This document shows positions 10,501 through 17,393 of a stretch of 64,000 bases of DNA, one piece after another. Made by a program: the position numbers and the translations under genes. How positions within the stretch are numbered: the first letter of the stretch is position 1; every line of letters starts with the position of its first letter. The stretch is from Bacillota bacterium (GTDB lineage Bacteria > Bacillota > Clostridia > Peptostreptococcales > Anaerovoracaceae). Under the pieces are notes generated by a model that was not told where the DNA came from, searched no databases, and was given only the letters and a program-made list of their open reading frames with translations. The DNA lies in assembly GCA_029006195.1 (NCBI GenBank), contig JAQXGH010000017.1:19699-83698 (forward strand), written 5' to 3'.

Positions 10501-11141
10501 AGAAGGCTATTGAAAACGCTAAGTCAATAGCAGAAGCTCAGACTATTATGGATGGATACATGGGCGCTATCATGGATACTCCATCAAAGTTCTCAACTAC
10601 TCAGGTTAAGAACGTAGCAGCAGCTTCATACTCATTCGACAGTAACGAAGTTACTTGGGATGCTAAGGAAGGCGCAGTATCATACGATATCTATAGAGCT
10701 ACTAAGAAGAACGGTAAGTATACTAAGGTTGGAGAAGCAACAGGCACTTCATATGTAGACACTGGCCTGCCAACAGGTAAGTACAGATACTACAAGGTAA
10801 AGGCTGTAGACTACTTCGATCACTACTCCAAGTTCTCAGCTAAGAAGTATGCTAAGCCACTGCCAGAAGCACCAGTAATCACATCAGTAACTCCAGGTGA
10901 AAATACAGCAGAACTCACATGGGGCGCTGTAAACGGTGCAACAGGATACAGAATTTACTACAAGCGTGCAAAGGCTAAGGCTAAGTACGTTAACGTAACA
11001 AGACCTGAGCAGCTTGAAAGAGTAATCAAGAAGCTTAAGTCTGATAAGGAATACAAATTCAAGATCAGAGCTTACACTAAGGTAGGAAAGACTAAGTACT
11101 ACGGTAAGTGGTCAACAGTTGTTAAGGAAACAATCCTGTAG
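4548..11141 (+). CDS. Giant secreted protein with about eight SUOX-like domains, a beta-propeller and FnIII repeats
   Basis: 2,197 residues from the ATG at 4548, chosen over the upstream TTG at 4515 because AAGGAG lies 5 bases ahead. Signal peptide about 1-39. About eight divergent tandem domains (roughly 45-232, 235-385, 400-567, 578-790, 800-997, 1000-1180, 1185-1355, 1360-1507) each show the SUOX-type pattern: a GV-x-L-x-x-LL helix, a DGY-like strand, VLLAYGxNGYPLV, then NDGGPLRLI. Most lack the Mo-ligating Cys. A flavinylation-like motif DAITGATLT occurs at 394-402. Residues 1511-1877 form a two-component-regulator-type propeller (repeated DGxxWFG...GL). A helical region runs 1880-2017, then two FnIII domains to the C-terminus. 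No wall-anchor motif is visible. The substrate is unknown. Confidence 0.85.
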   Translation: MSKASKGKSIMAKFLGFFLAIAMVFTMMPLNANTYSYAAENEMTLQTPELVVTGSAVIGNGGVYSADNVGLEKSYTRDQLKQMVTSGAGGADVLYSAQKTKEPYTKLLYRATGVWVTSLLEGTAYDASTDVLQLIASDGYVTSFDPARKELQGTKINGLNVTRYAFPGIMKGDEANAKEVPAMLAYASTESEVEDPETAGAEKNQLTLHIGQETVTEHNNGAYAKKIKTMVGGDKLTEVALTVGSETFTRADVLAMPYAERTFNYTTSNGNATDNVKGVPMSVLLDGCNENDTVNFEAADGYAVAASGMTVKQLIDGNFILGYEVNGQGLYSTKKKDPSVYGFFNLYGDGDAYAKPAKLVNKISVVSSEGIDFTTSPYKHITNGGQSGSSPYNIDAITGATLTVEGPGVKSSVPLPVRDLEGQNKGAVRGVYTDERNGKETTRSYEGIDLYYILNNMQTGTNGIILTDKAKKVEIKNRNRRTIATLTIDEINKMHESDHPAIVAYGTANEDGTNERPFVYNGATGEDLELGNNDGCLKLVCDTSSMADQTYKTFGNMAYIYVEEDTTPGFKHDKEPYNHKDNTKYIVTLTGDKMGKEALYTVDQLEDMVTYDADGNVEAGGIGYRDEYSLANSTYWYVNTYEGVKLWDLLVKSGLDPALADDDSVKVSFGSTDNYTGFDTFTTKQLADPNNFKFYEKNAADLNDGKYESTDEADLIKAGYPVLLSYGVNGYPYVKSSKLDGYLSGLQNDGGPLRVIWGKTSYNHANGSNQAKLVDRIFVGGNTYHYATHKYTDAVANPAQSAQSALQDNKITVNIYNGAGDAARLIKSEEYTVGDIEEIIYDGGLTANQKKVAAVKNFYEVKKNGFTYSDIYEGINLNYFLENVVELPGAEGTISFNGADEQHDLGTVLSIDNGVNNKEGISGLTPVLAYGKNGYPLVTDKGEGFVKAANNNNGPLQVIIPSKSAGEAFSAYNNVTEISINLTADKYAHINEPYDQYKNETLEITGDGARNNVTLTVADLEGKQKLAQTTTFSIKKNNKGTVSETYRGFNLYNLLTSTTVGLKSSANGIIVTDTNEATYKFSMDDIRKMYTNTLSKEDVPVMLAYGINIDGTEYPLVPQRDSEGYATDAGKVIENHGGPLKLIIGQTDESDSNGSKCIKNVAKIEITAAETDSWTHDSGVFTQYLDDEALTLQVVDNDNKELFVKTYTTAELEAMTSIVERADVMTTSKETWEGLNLWKFVLQEAGSIEGVSDPVSVTAIAKDGFSKELRSIFGLDALQNGVQDGTTYVPILLAYAKNGYPLVPGGGKNGGTPGEGFDATIGNDGGPIRLATHLNQGAALSETKTIVVKVGGSSAPETKPGDFTIAGSVDKIISLDDLNKYEGREATYTCKKSTDVVKGVSLETILKDNGIDVATTKITLNATDNYEKTETTYNNITLADAIDQKYFVAWEEQKADGQFVPIHDTNKDGSETYWRIYRNYNESIGKEPTVDWRNKCTGLLGITVDIPQVVKFKTLVADGDALPMAGIRAVSKAEDGSMWLATYGQGIVKLNEKKEVAAIYNTASTPGLRVDVVSAVCPDDEGGVWFTQNASYENPENNQGVGYLKDGEVTYYTEADGNTIPNNYVQEIKIDADGNVWFGSFGGLTKYTPETDTWQTWNENDGFPARSIDNIEIDANGGIWCGFYPNGEGTQTDPYTGGFAYFKDGVVTCPDTYKYKAAYDDASGSSMLAQVWIRDIAIDKDGGAWIVASGTRSGIVNEGGTVWYVKAPGEKPLKYSGKELLGDALDGADNAEVRMVACDADGGLWFGTSADGIIYVKNPAVSADHSMAVTAEYSKETGSWDASLNNIYSLDIIDDVVIAGSANGLAWKGGLAKSIVYNSGSEEPDDPEAAELNDAIAKIDIENITLDDEEAINALVKQYAEMTEEQKAQVENPQALVDAVNKIAETKQVIAETKKEIVTTESYVNYKDYAADDMMYLWIMSQKAEKAIENAKSIAEAQTIMDGYMGAIMDTPSKFSTTQVKNVAAASYSFDSNEVTWDAKEGAVSYDIYRATKKNGKYTKVGEATGTSYVDTGLPTGKYRYYKVKAVDYFDHYSKFSAKKYAKPLPEAPVITSVTPGENTAELTWGAVNGATGYRIYYKRAKAKAKYVNVTRPEQLERVIKKLKSDKEYKFKIRAYTKVGKTKYYGKWSTVVKETIL

Positions 11142-11189
11142 GCAAATAAATAGTAGGATTACTTCAAAAAAGAAGTATAATAAAGATGA

Positions 11190-11214
11190 AGGGCTAGGCT
11201 AAATGCCTAGCCCT
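11190..11214 (+). promoter_or_regulatory. Hairpin between the giant gene and the ABC permease
   Basis: Perfect stem AGGGCTAGGC/GCCTAGCCCT with a 5-base loop, not followed by a T-tract. It is therefore more likely an mRNA-processing or stability structure, or a weak attenuator, than a full terminator. A TATAAT hexamer (11176-11181), preceded by a small ACTTC/GAAGT repeat, lies just upstream and might be an internal promoter for the transporter genes. Confidence 0.6.
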
Positions 11215-11238
11215 CATTGCAATTTACCGGAGGATTTT

Positions 11239-12273
11239 ATGAACAGCACAAAGAACAGCATAAAATCGAATAGAAGTGCATTACTTAACGTAATGCTGTT
11301 TTTTGTGTTGCTCATAATCGTTATGGCAGCGCTTTGTCTAGGTAAATATTCCATCGCACCAGGCGACTGCATTAGAATTCTTATAGACCAGATCATGCCG
11401 GGGAAGTCTGGAGTCGATCCGATGGATGAGAACGTCCTTATGGGAGTCAGACTCCCGAGAACAATGGCTACAGTAATAGTGGGTGCGGCATTGTCTCTTT
11501 CGGGCGCGGTATATCAGGGCATCTTCAAGAACCCGCTGGTATCACCTGATTTCTTAGGTGTATCCGCAGGGGCATGCGTTGGTGCAGCCATCGCCATTCT
11601 CTTAATGATGCCGGCAGGATTCGTACAGGTATTCGCATTCTTTGGAGGAATACTGGCGGTAACGCTTACAGTTCTCATACCAAAAGCAATAAGAAGTAAT
11701 TCCAGCATCATGCTGGTTCTGGCAGGCATAATCGTCAGCGGAGCCATGTCATCCATACTGGGATTCATCAAATATATAGCTGACCCTGAAACTCAGCTGG
11801 CAGCCATCACATACTGGCAGCTGGGCAGCTTCGCATACGTTGATAACAAGGCAGTACTGCAGATACTGCCGCTTGTTATAGTCGCATCAGCCATTATCAT
11901 AGCAATGTCCTGGTGGATCAACGTGCTGTCTCTTGGCGACAGCGAAGCACAAAGCCTGGGAGCGGACGTAAACCTGCTCCGCGGAATCTGCATCGTTTGT
12001 TCAACAGTACTGACAGCAAGTGCTGTATGCATTTCAGGAACCATCGGATGGATAGGTCTTGTTATACCTCATTTCGGCAGAATGCTGGCTGGTTCAGACA
12101 ACAGAAATCTGCTTCCTGCAGCTTGCCTTATGGGCGGAATATTCATGCTGGTGGTGGATACAGCAACTAGATTGATCGGCCCTGCAGAAATGCCTGTAAG
12201 CATTCTCACAGGACTCATCGGCGCGCCGTTTTATGCATGGCTTTTATATAAGCAGAGGAGTACGCTCAGGTAG
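11239..12273 (+). CDS. FecCD-type ABC transporter permease
   Basis: Integral membrane permease of the iron-siderophore/cobalamin/molybdate type-II importer family (FecCD/BtuC/MolB). The start is taken at 11239 behind CCGGAGG, giving 344 residues, normal for the family. The family signature is clear: GVRLPRTMATVIVGAALSLS at the front, FKNPLVSPDFLGVSAGA, then GTIGWIGLVIPHFGRMLAGSDN, with about nine to ten hydrophobic segments. It sits directly before its ATPase and lipoprotein. The substrate cannot be read from the permease. Molybdate/tungstate (as in Haemophilus MolBC) or a cofactor is suggested by the Mo/W context. Confidence 0.93.
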   Translation: MNSTKNSIKSNRSALLNVMLFFVLLIIVMAALCLGKYSIAPGDCIRILIDQIMPGKSGVDPMDENVLMGVRLPRTMATVIVGAALSLSGAVYQGIFKNPLVSPDFLGVSAGACVGAAIAILLMMPAGFVQVFAFFGGILAVTLTVLIPKAIRSNSSIMLVLAGIIVSGAMSSILGFIKYIADPETQLAAITYWQLGSFAYVDNKAVLQILPLVIVASAIIIAMSWWINVLSLGDSEAQSLGADVNLLRGICIVCSTVLTASAVCISGTIGWIGLVIPHFGRMLAGSDNRNLLPAACLMGGIFMLVVDTATRLIGPAEMPVSILTGLIGAPFYAWLLYKQRSTLR

Positions 12274-12281
12274 GAGGAAGT

Positions 12282-13067
12282 ATGAATACGATTTATGAAG
12301 TAAGTAATCTGACATATAAATATCCTTCCGGAGACAGAATGGTGCTTGATGGCGCAAGCCTTAGACTTGGTGAGGGCGAGATACTCTGCATTCTGGGACC
12401 TAATGGTGCCGGCAAAACGACGCTTCTTAACTGCCTGGCAGGTCTTATAAAGCCAAAGAATGGTGAAATAAAGCTTAAGGGCAGAAGCATTAATGATATG
12501 AAGGTCAAAGACATAGCTCAAATTGTTGGCTACGTACCGCAGGTGCACACGCCAGCCTTTGATTACAAGGTTAAAGACTTCGTATTAATGGGCGCATCGC
12601 CAGGAATGGGAATGTTCGAAAGACCATCAAAAGAAGACGAAGAGGCCTGCATTAAAGTACTGGCAGGAATGAATCTAGAGCATCTGGCTGAGAAATCATA
12701 CATGAACATCAGCGGTGGCGAAAGGCAGCAAGTGCTTATAGCCAGAGCCATACTGCAGAAGCCATCGGTTATACTCTTTGACGAACCGACTGCTCACCTT
12801 GACTACGGCAATCAGCACAGAGTGCTCAAGCGAATAAAGAAAATGTCCGAAGACGGATATTCGGTAATAATAACAACGCATAACCCTGATCACAGCCTGC
12901 TGCTTGGCGGTAACGTAGCCATAGTGGGAAGAGACGGTAAGATAATTCAGGGCAAATGCGAAGAAATGATAACAGAAGAAAATTTACGCAAAGTCTATGA
13001 TATCGACCTCAGACTCATGTGGGTCGAAGAACTTGGAAGGAAAGTATGTCTAGTACCAGAACTTTAA
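12282..13067 (+). CDS. ABC transporter ATP-binding protein (FecE/BtuD type)
   Basis: Cytoplasmic ATPase driving the FecCD-type importer. 261 residues, standard length. Walker A LGPNGAGKTT (about 39-48), Q-loop at YVPQ, signature SGGERQQVLIARAI, Walker B VILFDEPTAHLD and the switch His in IITTHNPDH are all intact. It starts 8 bases after the permease behind GTAGGAGG and overlaps the next gene by 22 bases, indicating translational coupling. Confidence 0.95.
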   Translation: MNTIYEVSNLTYKYPSGDRMVLDGASLRLGEGEILCILGPNGAGKTTLLNCLAGLIKPKNGEIKLKGRSINDMKVKDIAQIVGYVPQVHTPAFDYKVKDFVLMGASPGMGMFERPSKEDEEACIKVLAGMNLEHLAEKSYMNISGGERQQVLIARAILQKPSVILFDEPTAHLDYGNQHRVLKRIKKMSEDGYSVIITTHNPDHSLLLGGNVAIVGRDGKIIQGKCEEMITEENLRKVYDIDLRLMWVEELGRKVCLVPEL

Positions 13068-14125
13068 CTAAGATAATTGCTATGATCCTGTGCCTTGTGA
13101 TGGCACTTACATGTTTGACTGCATGCGGAGGCAGCTCGGCTTCCAGCGATGAAGTTTTATCTCAAAACGGAGATAAACCAGGAACCGTCATAGAAGAAAC
13201 AGATGAATATGTTACTATAGTAGATCAGGCTGGAAGAGAAGTTACAGCCAAGAAGAAACCTGAAACTATAGCTCTTTGCTACAGAGTAATAATAAGATTT
13301 CTTCTTAATCTGGAGCAGGGAGATAAGATTGTCGGCGTAGGTAAGTCGGAGAAATTCCTCGATGAACTGGAACCAAATATTGCTAATGCAGTAGATGTAG
13401 GTAAGGGCGTGGCAGATGTGGAAGCAGTTGCGGAGCTTAATCCGGATATCTTCTTACATAAGGCTTCTGATGTAGAAACTCTGGACGCAATTCAGGATCT
13501 GGGGATACCATCTGTCGGCATCAGAGTAGAGAATCAGGAAGACATGGTTACAGCCTTTGAAATAATGGGTAAAATCTGTGGCAAAGAAGACAAAGCAAAG
13601 GAGCTCATAGATTTTTACAATTCACACATAGAGAAGTGCCAGAGCCTGACTAAAGATATAGAGAATAAAAAGTCTGCAATCGTTATGGGTTCATCCATAG
13701 GCAAGGTTGCTGACGGATCAATGCTGCAGGGCAATATGATCGAAATCGCAGGCGGAATTAACTGCGCTGACGAGCTTAAGGCTACAGAACTTTGGCCGAC
13801 TGCCGGTGCGGAGCAGATATTCGCATGGAACCCTGATTACATCTTCATAACTAATCAGGAAGGTGCTGTATATGATGCGGATGACATATTAAATGATCCG
13901 GCCTGGTCAGAAATTACAGCAGTCAAGAACAAAGATGTTTATGTAATGCCGGCTAAGGAAGACTCCTGGGAACTCCCTGGAATCGTCAGCGTTATCGGCA
14001 TTGAATATATGATAAGAACAATGTACCCGGATCTTCTCAGTGACGAAGAACTGGAAAAGGATGTTAACGATTTATACGAACTTTCTTATGGCAAAACTTT
14101 TGAAAGGGACGAATTGGGTTACTAA
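13046..14125 (+). CDS. ABC transporter substrate-binding lipoprotein (BtuF/FhuD/MolA-like)
   Basis: Extracellular solute-binding lipoprotein of the importer. The start is at 13046 behind GGAAGGAAAG (the upstream ATG in the track is less likely), giving 359 residues. The signal peptide ends in a lipobox LTAC followed by GGSS. The periplasmic-binding-protein class III fold is indicated by VTIVDQAGREVTAKKKPETI at the start, KIVGVGKSEKF, AELNPDIFLHK, and a late AWNPDYIFITNQEGA and WELPGIVSVIGIEYM. Ligand residues are not known. It overlaps the ATPase gene and the next gene start (TAATG), so it is part of one transcript. Molybdate, tungstate, corrinoid and Fe-chelate all remain possible ligands. 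Confidence 0.88.
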   Translation: MSSTRTLTKIIAMILCLVMALTCLTACGGSSASSDEVLSQNGDKPGTVIEETDEYVTIVDQAGREVTAKKKPETIALCYRVIIRFLLNLEQGDKIVGVGKSEKFLDELEPNIANAVDVGKGVADVEAVAELNPDIFLHKASDVETLDAIQDLGIPSVGIRVENQEDMVTAFEIMGKICGKEDKAKELIDFYNSHIEKCQSLTKDIENKKSAIVMGSSIGKVADGSMLQGNMIEIAGGINCADELKATELWPTAGAEQIFAWNPDYIFITNQEGAVYDADDILNDPAWSEITAVKNKDVYVMPAKEDSWELPGIVSVIGIEYMIRTMYPDLLSDEELEKDVNDLYELSYGKTFERDELGY

Positions 14126-15570
14126 TGGGAAAGCTATCATTGAACTTGAAAAAAACAGTGGCAATAATCACTGTCATATTGTTTGTTTTGCTTCAGTTCA
14201 CGATACTGATTCCGCAGGAAGCTTTAGCTAGAGACACAGCTCTCGAAATCAGAGTGCAGTATCTAATGGAACGTGGCGATATGGTAAGACTAAAAACTAC
14301 CATAAGCAGCGCAGATCTTGATGCTGCAGCTCAGGAGTATTGCTTTGCCAATATCAGAAATACTGGTAACATTCTGGTAATGATGGCAAAGGGAGTTCCA
14401 ATAACAGAAATCCTTAGGGCTGCCGGAATTGATATCAATTCAGTTGACTGCATCTATCCTGATACAGATGATGCTTACGGTAAGGATCCTCAGAGCGGAA
14501 CCATTCACGTTAAGTACACTAGAAATGATATTGAAGGCGTGGGATACTACTATCCTAAGCTGAATGCAATAGATGAAACAGAGGAGGGAGAATTCGTAAC
14601 CTACTTTACTAAGTCGGGTTCCGTGATCACTCCTTTAGAAGGCTTTGACGAAGGCGCAGTGCAGGTGCCTGCGATCCTGGCAACGGAATTTGGCGAGGGC
14701 TCAGGGCAGGGGGAACTTGCTGAAGACCAAAAGCTGAGTCGTAATAAGACTTATAGATTTTGCATAGGCCAGACTAAACTTAAGGCCGGTAAGAAGACCA
14801 CTAGTGCCGACGTAACCGCTAAGGAATCGGCGCACAGCATTTACGGTCTGACTGTAGTGCTAAAAGGCTACCCGGTTAAGGGCGTAAACCTTTCTGTAGA
14901 CGACCCTGATGTTGTGATAGGAAGTCAGAAGACTGTCCACGCCAGCATCGTAGGGGATGAAACTTTCGCAGAGCTTCTTGATACAGGAACGCTGAAGTGG
15001 AAGTCCAGCAATACGGCTATCGCTACAGTCGATCAGAATGGCGTGGTTACTTTTAAGAAGAAGGGTAAGGTAACCATTACAGCAACTGCCCAGGATGGCA
15101 CAGTTGGTAAAATCACTTTTGGATCCAGTGGATCAAGTACGGTTGACGATCCTAGCTCAGGCGGCTCATCGTCTGGCTCGCATTCGGGAAGCGGAAGTTC
15201 GTCATCGGAATCAGGTTCATCGGCTTCCGGCAATTCTCAGGTAAAGAATCCAGATAACAGAGATTCTGACGGTCTGGAACAGATGATAGAAATACAGGAC
15301 CGCGATAAAAACAAGAAACAGCACAAAATCGCATCAGTAACTACGATTACAGCTAGAGAAATAAGCATTGGCGACCAGGTAATGCCTCTTCCTATGGAGG
15401 AAATATCAGCGCAGGATCAGCAAAGACTCGAAATGGCGGATAACGCCCAGAGCCTGGAAGCTAATAAGCAGTTTACAGCAGCGGCAGGAGCAACAGCGGC
15501 CGGTTCGGCGCTGGCAGCATGCGCGGCAGGTGTAGCGCTTAGAATTAGAAGATACAAGATGGAGGTATAA
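14125..15570 (+). CDS. Surface protein: SUOX-like domain + Big_2 Ig-like domain, C-terminal membrane anchor
   Basis: 481 residues. N-terminal signal segment about 8-36 (VAIITVILFVLLQFTILI). Residues about 40-215 are a SUOX-like domain (MMAKGVPITEILRAAGIDI, VQVPAILATEFG). A Cys is present near the position of the Mo ligand (EYCFANIRNTGN), unlike most paralogues. Residues about 250-335 are a bacterial Ig-like domain (TLKWKSSNTAIATVDQNGVVTF). A Ser/Gly-rich linker follows. The C-terminus ends with a small-residue membrane span and a basic tail (ALAACAAGVALRIRRYK). It lies directly before the ExbB/ExbD-like pair, so it could be the protein they act on. That last point is inference. Confidence 0.8.
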   Translation: MGKLSLNLKKTVAIITVILFVLLQFTILIPQEALARDTALEIRVQYLMERGDMVRLKTTISSADLDAAAQEYCFANIRNTGNILVMMAKGVPITEILRAAGIDINSVDCIYPDTDDAYGKDPQSGTIHVKYTRNDIEGVGYYYPKLNAIDETEEGEFVTYFTKSGSVITPLEGFDEGAVQVPAILATEFGEGSGQGELAEDQKLSRNKTYRFCIGQTKLKAGKKTTSADVTAKESAHSIYGLTVVLKGYPVKGVNLSVDDPDVVIGSQKTVHASIVGDETFAELLDTGTLKWKSSNTAIATVDQNGVVTFKKKGKVTITATAQDGTVGKITFGSSGSSTVDDPSSGGSSSGSHSGSGSSSSESGSSASGNSQVKNPDNRDSDGLEQMIEIQDRDKNKKQHKIASVTTITAREISIGDQVMPLPMEEISAQDQQRLEMADNAQSLEANKQFTAAAGATAAGSALAACAAGVALRIRRYKMEV

Positions 15571-15571
15571 C

Positions 15572-16549
15572 ATGTCAGAATTTGTGAAGAGCATCCTTAG
15601 AGCCATAAGCAGCTCACTGCAGATTCCAACTATAATCATATTGATAATCCTTATACTGGTTACAATAGTAATGCTAGGAGCTATCATAGCTGAAGTATTC
15701 ACAGAAAGAAGAAGGCTCACAGACAGCATCCCTAGCCTTGTAGATGACATGCAAAAAAAATCCATACCGCAGCTCAAAACTGTAATAGAAGAGAGCGGTA
15801 TCTTAAGAAGGCAGAAGGAAGCGGCTTTAGAGCTCCTTAACAGAAGTGATTATCCGGCTAATACCAGAGAAGCTCTGGCCAGACAGCTTATCGCCGATGA
15901 GGAAAGTCACTATAACAGCCTCACTAAAGTAACTGATATCATAGCTAGAATTGCACCTATGTTCGGCCTCATGGGAACACTGATCCCGCTGGGTCCTGGA
16001 CTTATGGCGCTGGCACAGGGCGATACAAAGACACTGTCAGATTCACTGCTTATAGCCTTTGATACAACAGTTGCCGGCCTCATCAGTGCGGCAGTATGTT
16101 ACGTGATCTCAGGCATCAGAAGAAACTGGTATGAAGGCTACATGGTAGGCCTTGAAACTATCATGGAAACTATTCTGGAAGAACAGAGCAGAACTGACCT
16201 GCCTGCTGAAGCTAAGGCTCCTGAATCAGAAGCTGCCGAAGAAACTGTTCAGGCAGAATCTTCATATAAACCACCACAGAAAGAAACTGAAGAGCTGCCT
16301 ATACCTGAACTGGTGTTGGCTCCGCAGGTAGAAGTCATACCGGCTCCAATTACTGAGCTGGAACCTGAAGTGATACCTGCACCGGTTTTAGAGCCTATAC
16401 CTGGGCCACAGCCAGAAGTGATTTCAAAACCTAATAACGAGCCACCGAAGGCTGAGGCAAACACTGAAGAAGAAATCAAAGAGGTATCAGATGCTGATCT
16501 GGCATCGATTCTGGATTCGATCCTCAAGAATTCGGAGGTGGATAAATAA
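15572..16549 (+). CDS. MotA/TolQ/ExbB-type proton channel protein
   Basis: 325 residues. Membrane spans at about 18-42 and two later segments around 130-185. The family core IAPMFGLMGTLIPLGPGLMAL followed by SLLIAFDTTVAGLISAAVCYV is the ExbB/TolQ/MotA signature, with the conserved pore Thr and small residues. After about residue 210 there is an unusual acidic, Pro-rich cytoplasmic tail (EVIPAPVLEPIPGPQPEV). Its stop overlaps the start of the ExbD-like gene. Proton-driven energisation of an extracellular or membrane partner is known for the family. The partner here is inferred to be one of the neighbouring SUOX-like proteins or the transporter. Confidence 0.88.
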   Translation: MSEFVKSILRAISSSLQIPTIIILIILILVTIVMLGAIIAEVFTERRRLTDSIPSLVDDMQKKSIPQLKTVIEESGILRRQKEAALELLNRSDYPANTREALARQLIADEESHYNSLTKVTDIIARIAPMFGLMGTLIPLGPGLMALAQGDTKTLSDSLLIAFDTTVAGLISAAVCYVISGIRRNWYEGYMVGLETIMETILEEQSRTDLPAEAKAPESEAAEETVQAESSYKPPQKETEELPIPELVLAPQVEVIPAPITELEPEVIPAPVLEPIPGPQPEVISKPNNEPPKAEANTEEEIKEVSDADLASILDSILKNSEVDK

Positions 16550-16863
16550 TGAGACTTAACCAAGGCAAGGGCAGGCTGCGCAGGACGCGAAAAGCCGAAG
16601 ACTTCAGCCCTATGGAGGGCGTGGGCAATATGGCGGATGCCATGCTGGTATTTGCCTGCGGACTCATAGTAGCGCTCATACTCAGCTGGAATGTTGATGT
16701 GTCTGAACAGGGCACCATCAATCAGAGAGCTAACAACAAATACGAGGTCGAAGGAATGGATGACGGCCAGGAACAGGAAATTGAAGTGAACAAGGATCTG
16801 CAGGAGATGGGTAAAGTCGTCTACGATCCGGAAACAGGAAAGTACTATGTTATCGAAGAATAG
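16549..16863 (+). CDS. Small ExbD-like / DUF2149-type membrane protein
   Basis: 104 residues. A basic N-terminus is followed by FSPMEGVGNMADAMLVFACG and one membrane span (about 25-48). The NMADAML segment matches the ExbD/TolR pattern in which an Asp at the start of the span works with the ExbB pore. The remainder is an acidic extracellular tail without the full ExbD periplasmic domain. I believe this corresponds to the DUF2149 family, often paired with ExbB homologues. The start codon overlaps the upstream stop (TAATGA), so the pair is translationally coupled. The next gene starts inside its 3' end. Confidence 0.75.
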   Translation: MRLNQGKGRLRRTRKAEDFSPMEGVGNMADAMLVFACGLIVALILSWNVDVSEQGTINQRANNKYEVEGMDDGQEQEIEVNKDLQEMGKVVYDPETGKYYVIEE

Positions 16864-17344
16864 AATTGCAAAGGCTATAGCCTTTGCCTTAATGGCATTA
16901 ATGATGTGCTTTGCCATGACAGGCTGCGGCACAGATGATATCGATATTTCACCATACGCGGATGAAACGCTGACAATTACAGGCGTTCAGGACGAAGATA
17001 TCGTATTGACAATAGCCGATCTAAAGGCTATGGACTGCGAAACCATAAAGACTCACAGCACTAGTGACAAGATAGGCGATGTTAAGGTTACAGGACCGAC
17101 ACTTGAAACGGTTCTTGCACAGTACGGCGCGTCGCTGGCTGATTATCATTCAGCACATTTCTATGGCCGTGACAACTATGATATCGTGCTATACGATGAC
17201 TATTTGGCTGAGCATGATCTTTATCTGACTTTTGGCGAAAGCGGGGAGCCGTGGGATGAGGAGAGTGCGCCGCTGAGGGTGATTATACCGGAGTCGGATT
17301 CGGCGTATTGGATTCGTATGTTAGAGAAAATTGAATTTGAATAA
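16847..17344 (+). CDS. Small lipoprotein with a single SUOX-like domain
   Basis: 165 residues. Signal peptide with lipobox at residues about 24-27 (AMTGC), so it is attached to the outer face of the membrane. The rest is one minimal SUOX-like domain: DIVLTIADLKAMDCETI, a DVKVTGPTLETVLAQYGASL helix, then APLRVIIPESDSAYWIRMLEKIEF. The Mo-ligand Cys region reads THSTSD, so no Cys is at the usual place. The ATG at 16847 has AGGAAAG upstream and lies inside the previous gene. It is the last gene before a terminator. Confidence 0.78.
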   Translation: MLSKNRIAKAIAFALMALMMCFAMTGCGTDDIDISPYADETLTITGVQDEDIVLTIADLKAMDCETIKTHSTSDKIGDVKVTGPTLETVLAQYGASLADYHSAHFYGRDNYDIVLYDDYLAEHDLYLTFGESGEPWDEESAPLRVIIPESDSAYWIRMLEKIEFE

Positions 17345-17350
17345 GTAATG

Positions 17351-17374
17351 GGGCTGTCGCCAAGGCGACAGCCC
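17351..17374. terminator. Hairpin between convergent genes
   Basis: Stem GGGCTGTCGCC/GGCGACAGCCC with a 2-base loop, lying between the end of the operon and the convergent minus-strand gene. The T-tract is poor on both sides, so termination may be partial. Its position still fits a shared terminator. Confidence 0.7.
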
Positions 17375-17393
17375 TAAATTCTGAAATTCAATA

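Noticed and set aside
4548-11141. Sortase-anchored surface protein
   Set aside because: No LPxTG-like motif or C-terminal hydrophobic tail is present. The protein ends in an FnIII-type domain.
16249-16932. 227-residue minus-strand ORF opposite the ExbB/ExbD-like genes
   Set aside because: It is antisense to well-supported genes, has no RBS, and its composition follows codon bias of the plus strand.
17351-17374. CRISPR or IS-end inverted repeat
   Set aside because: Single hairpin between convergent genes with no repeats, target duplication or transposase nearby.
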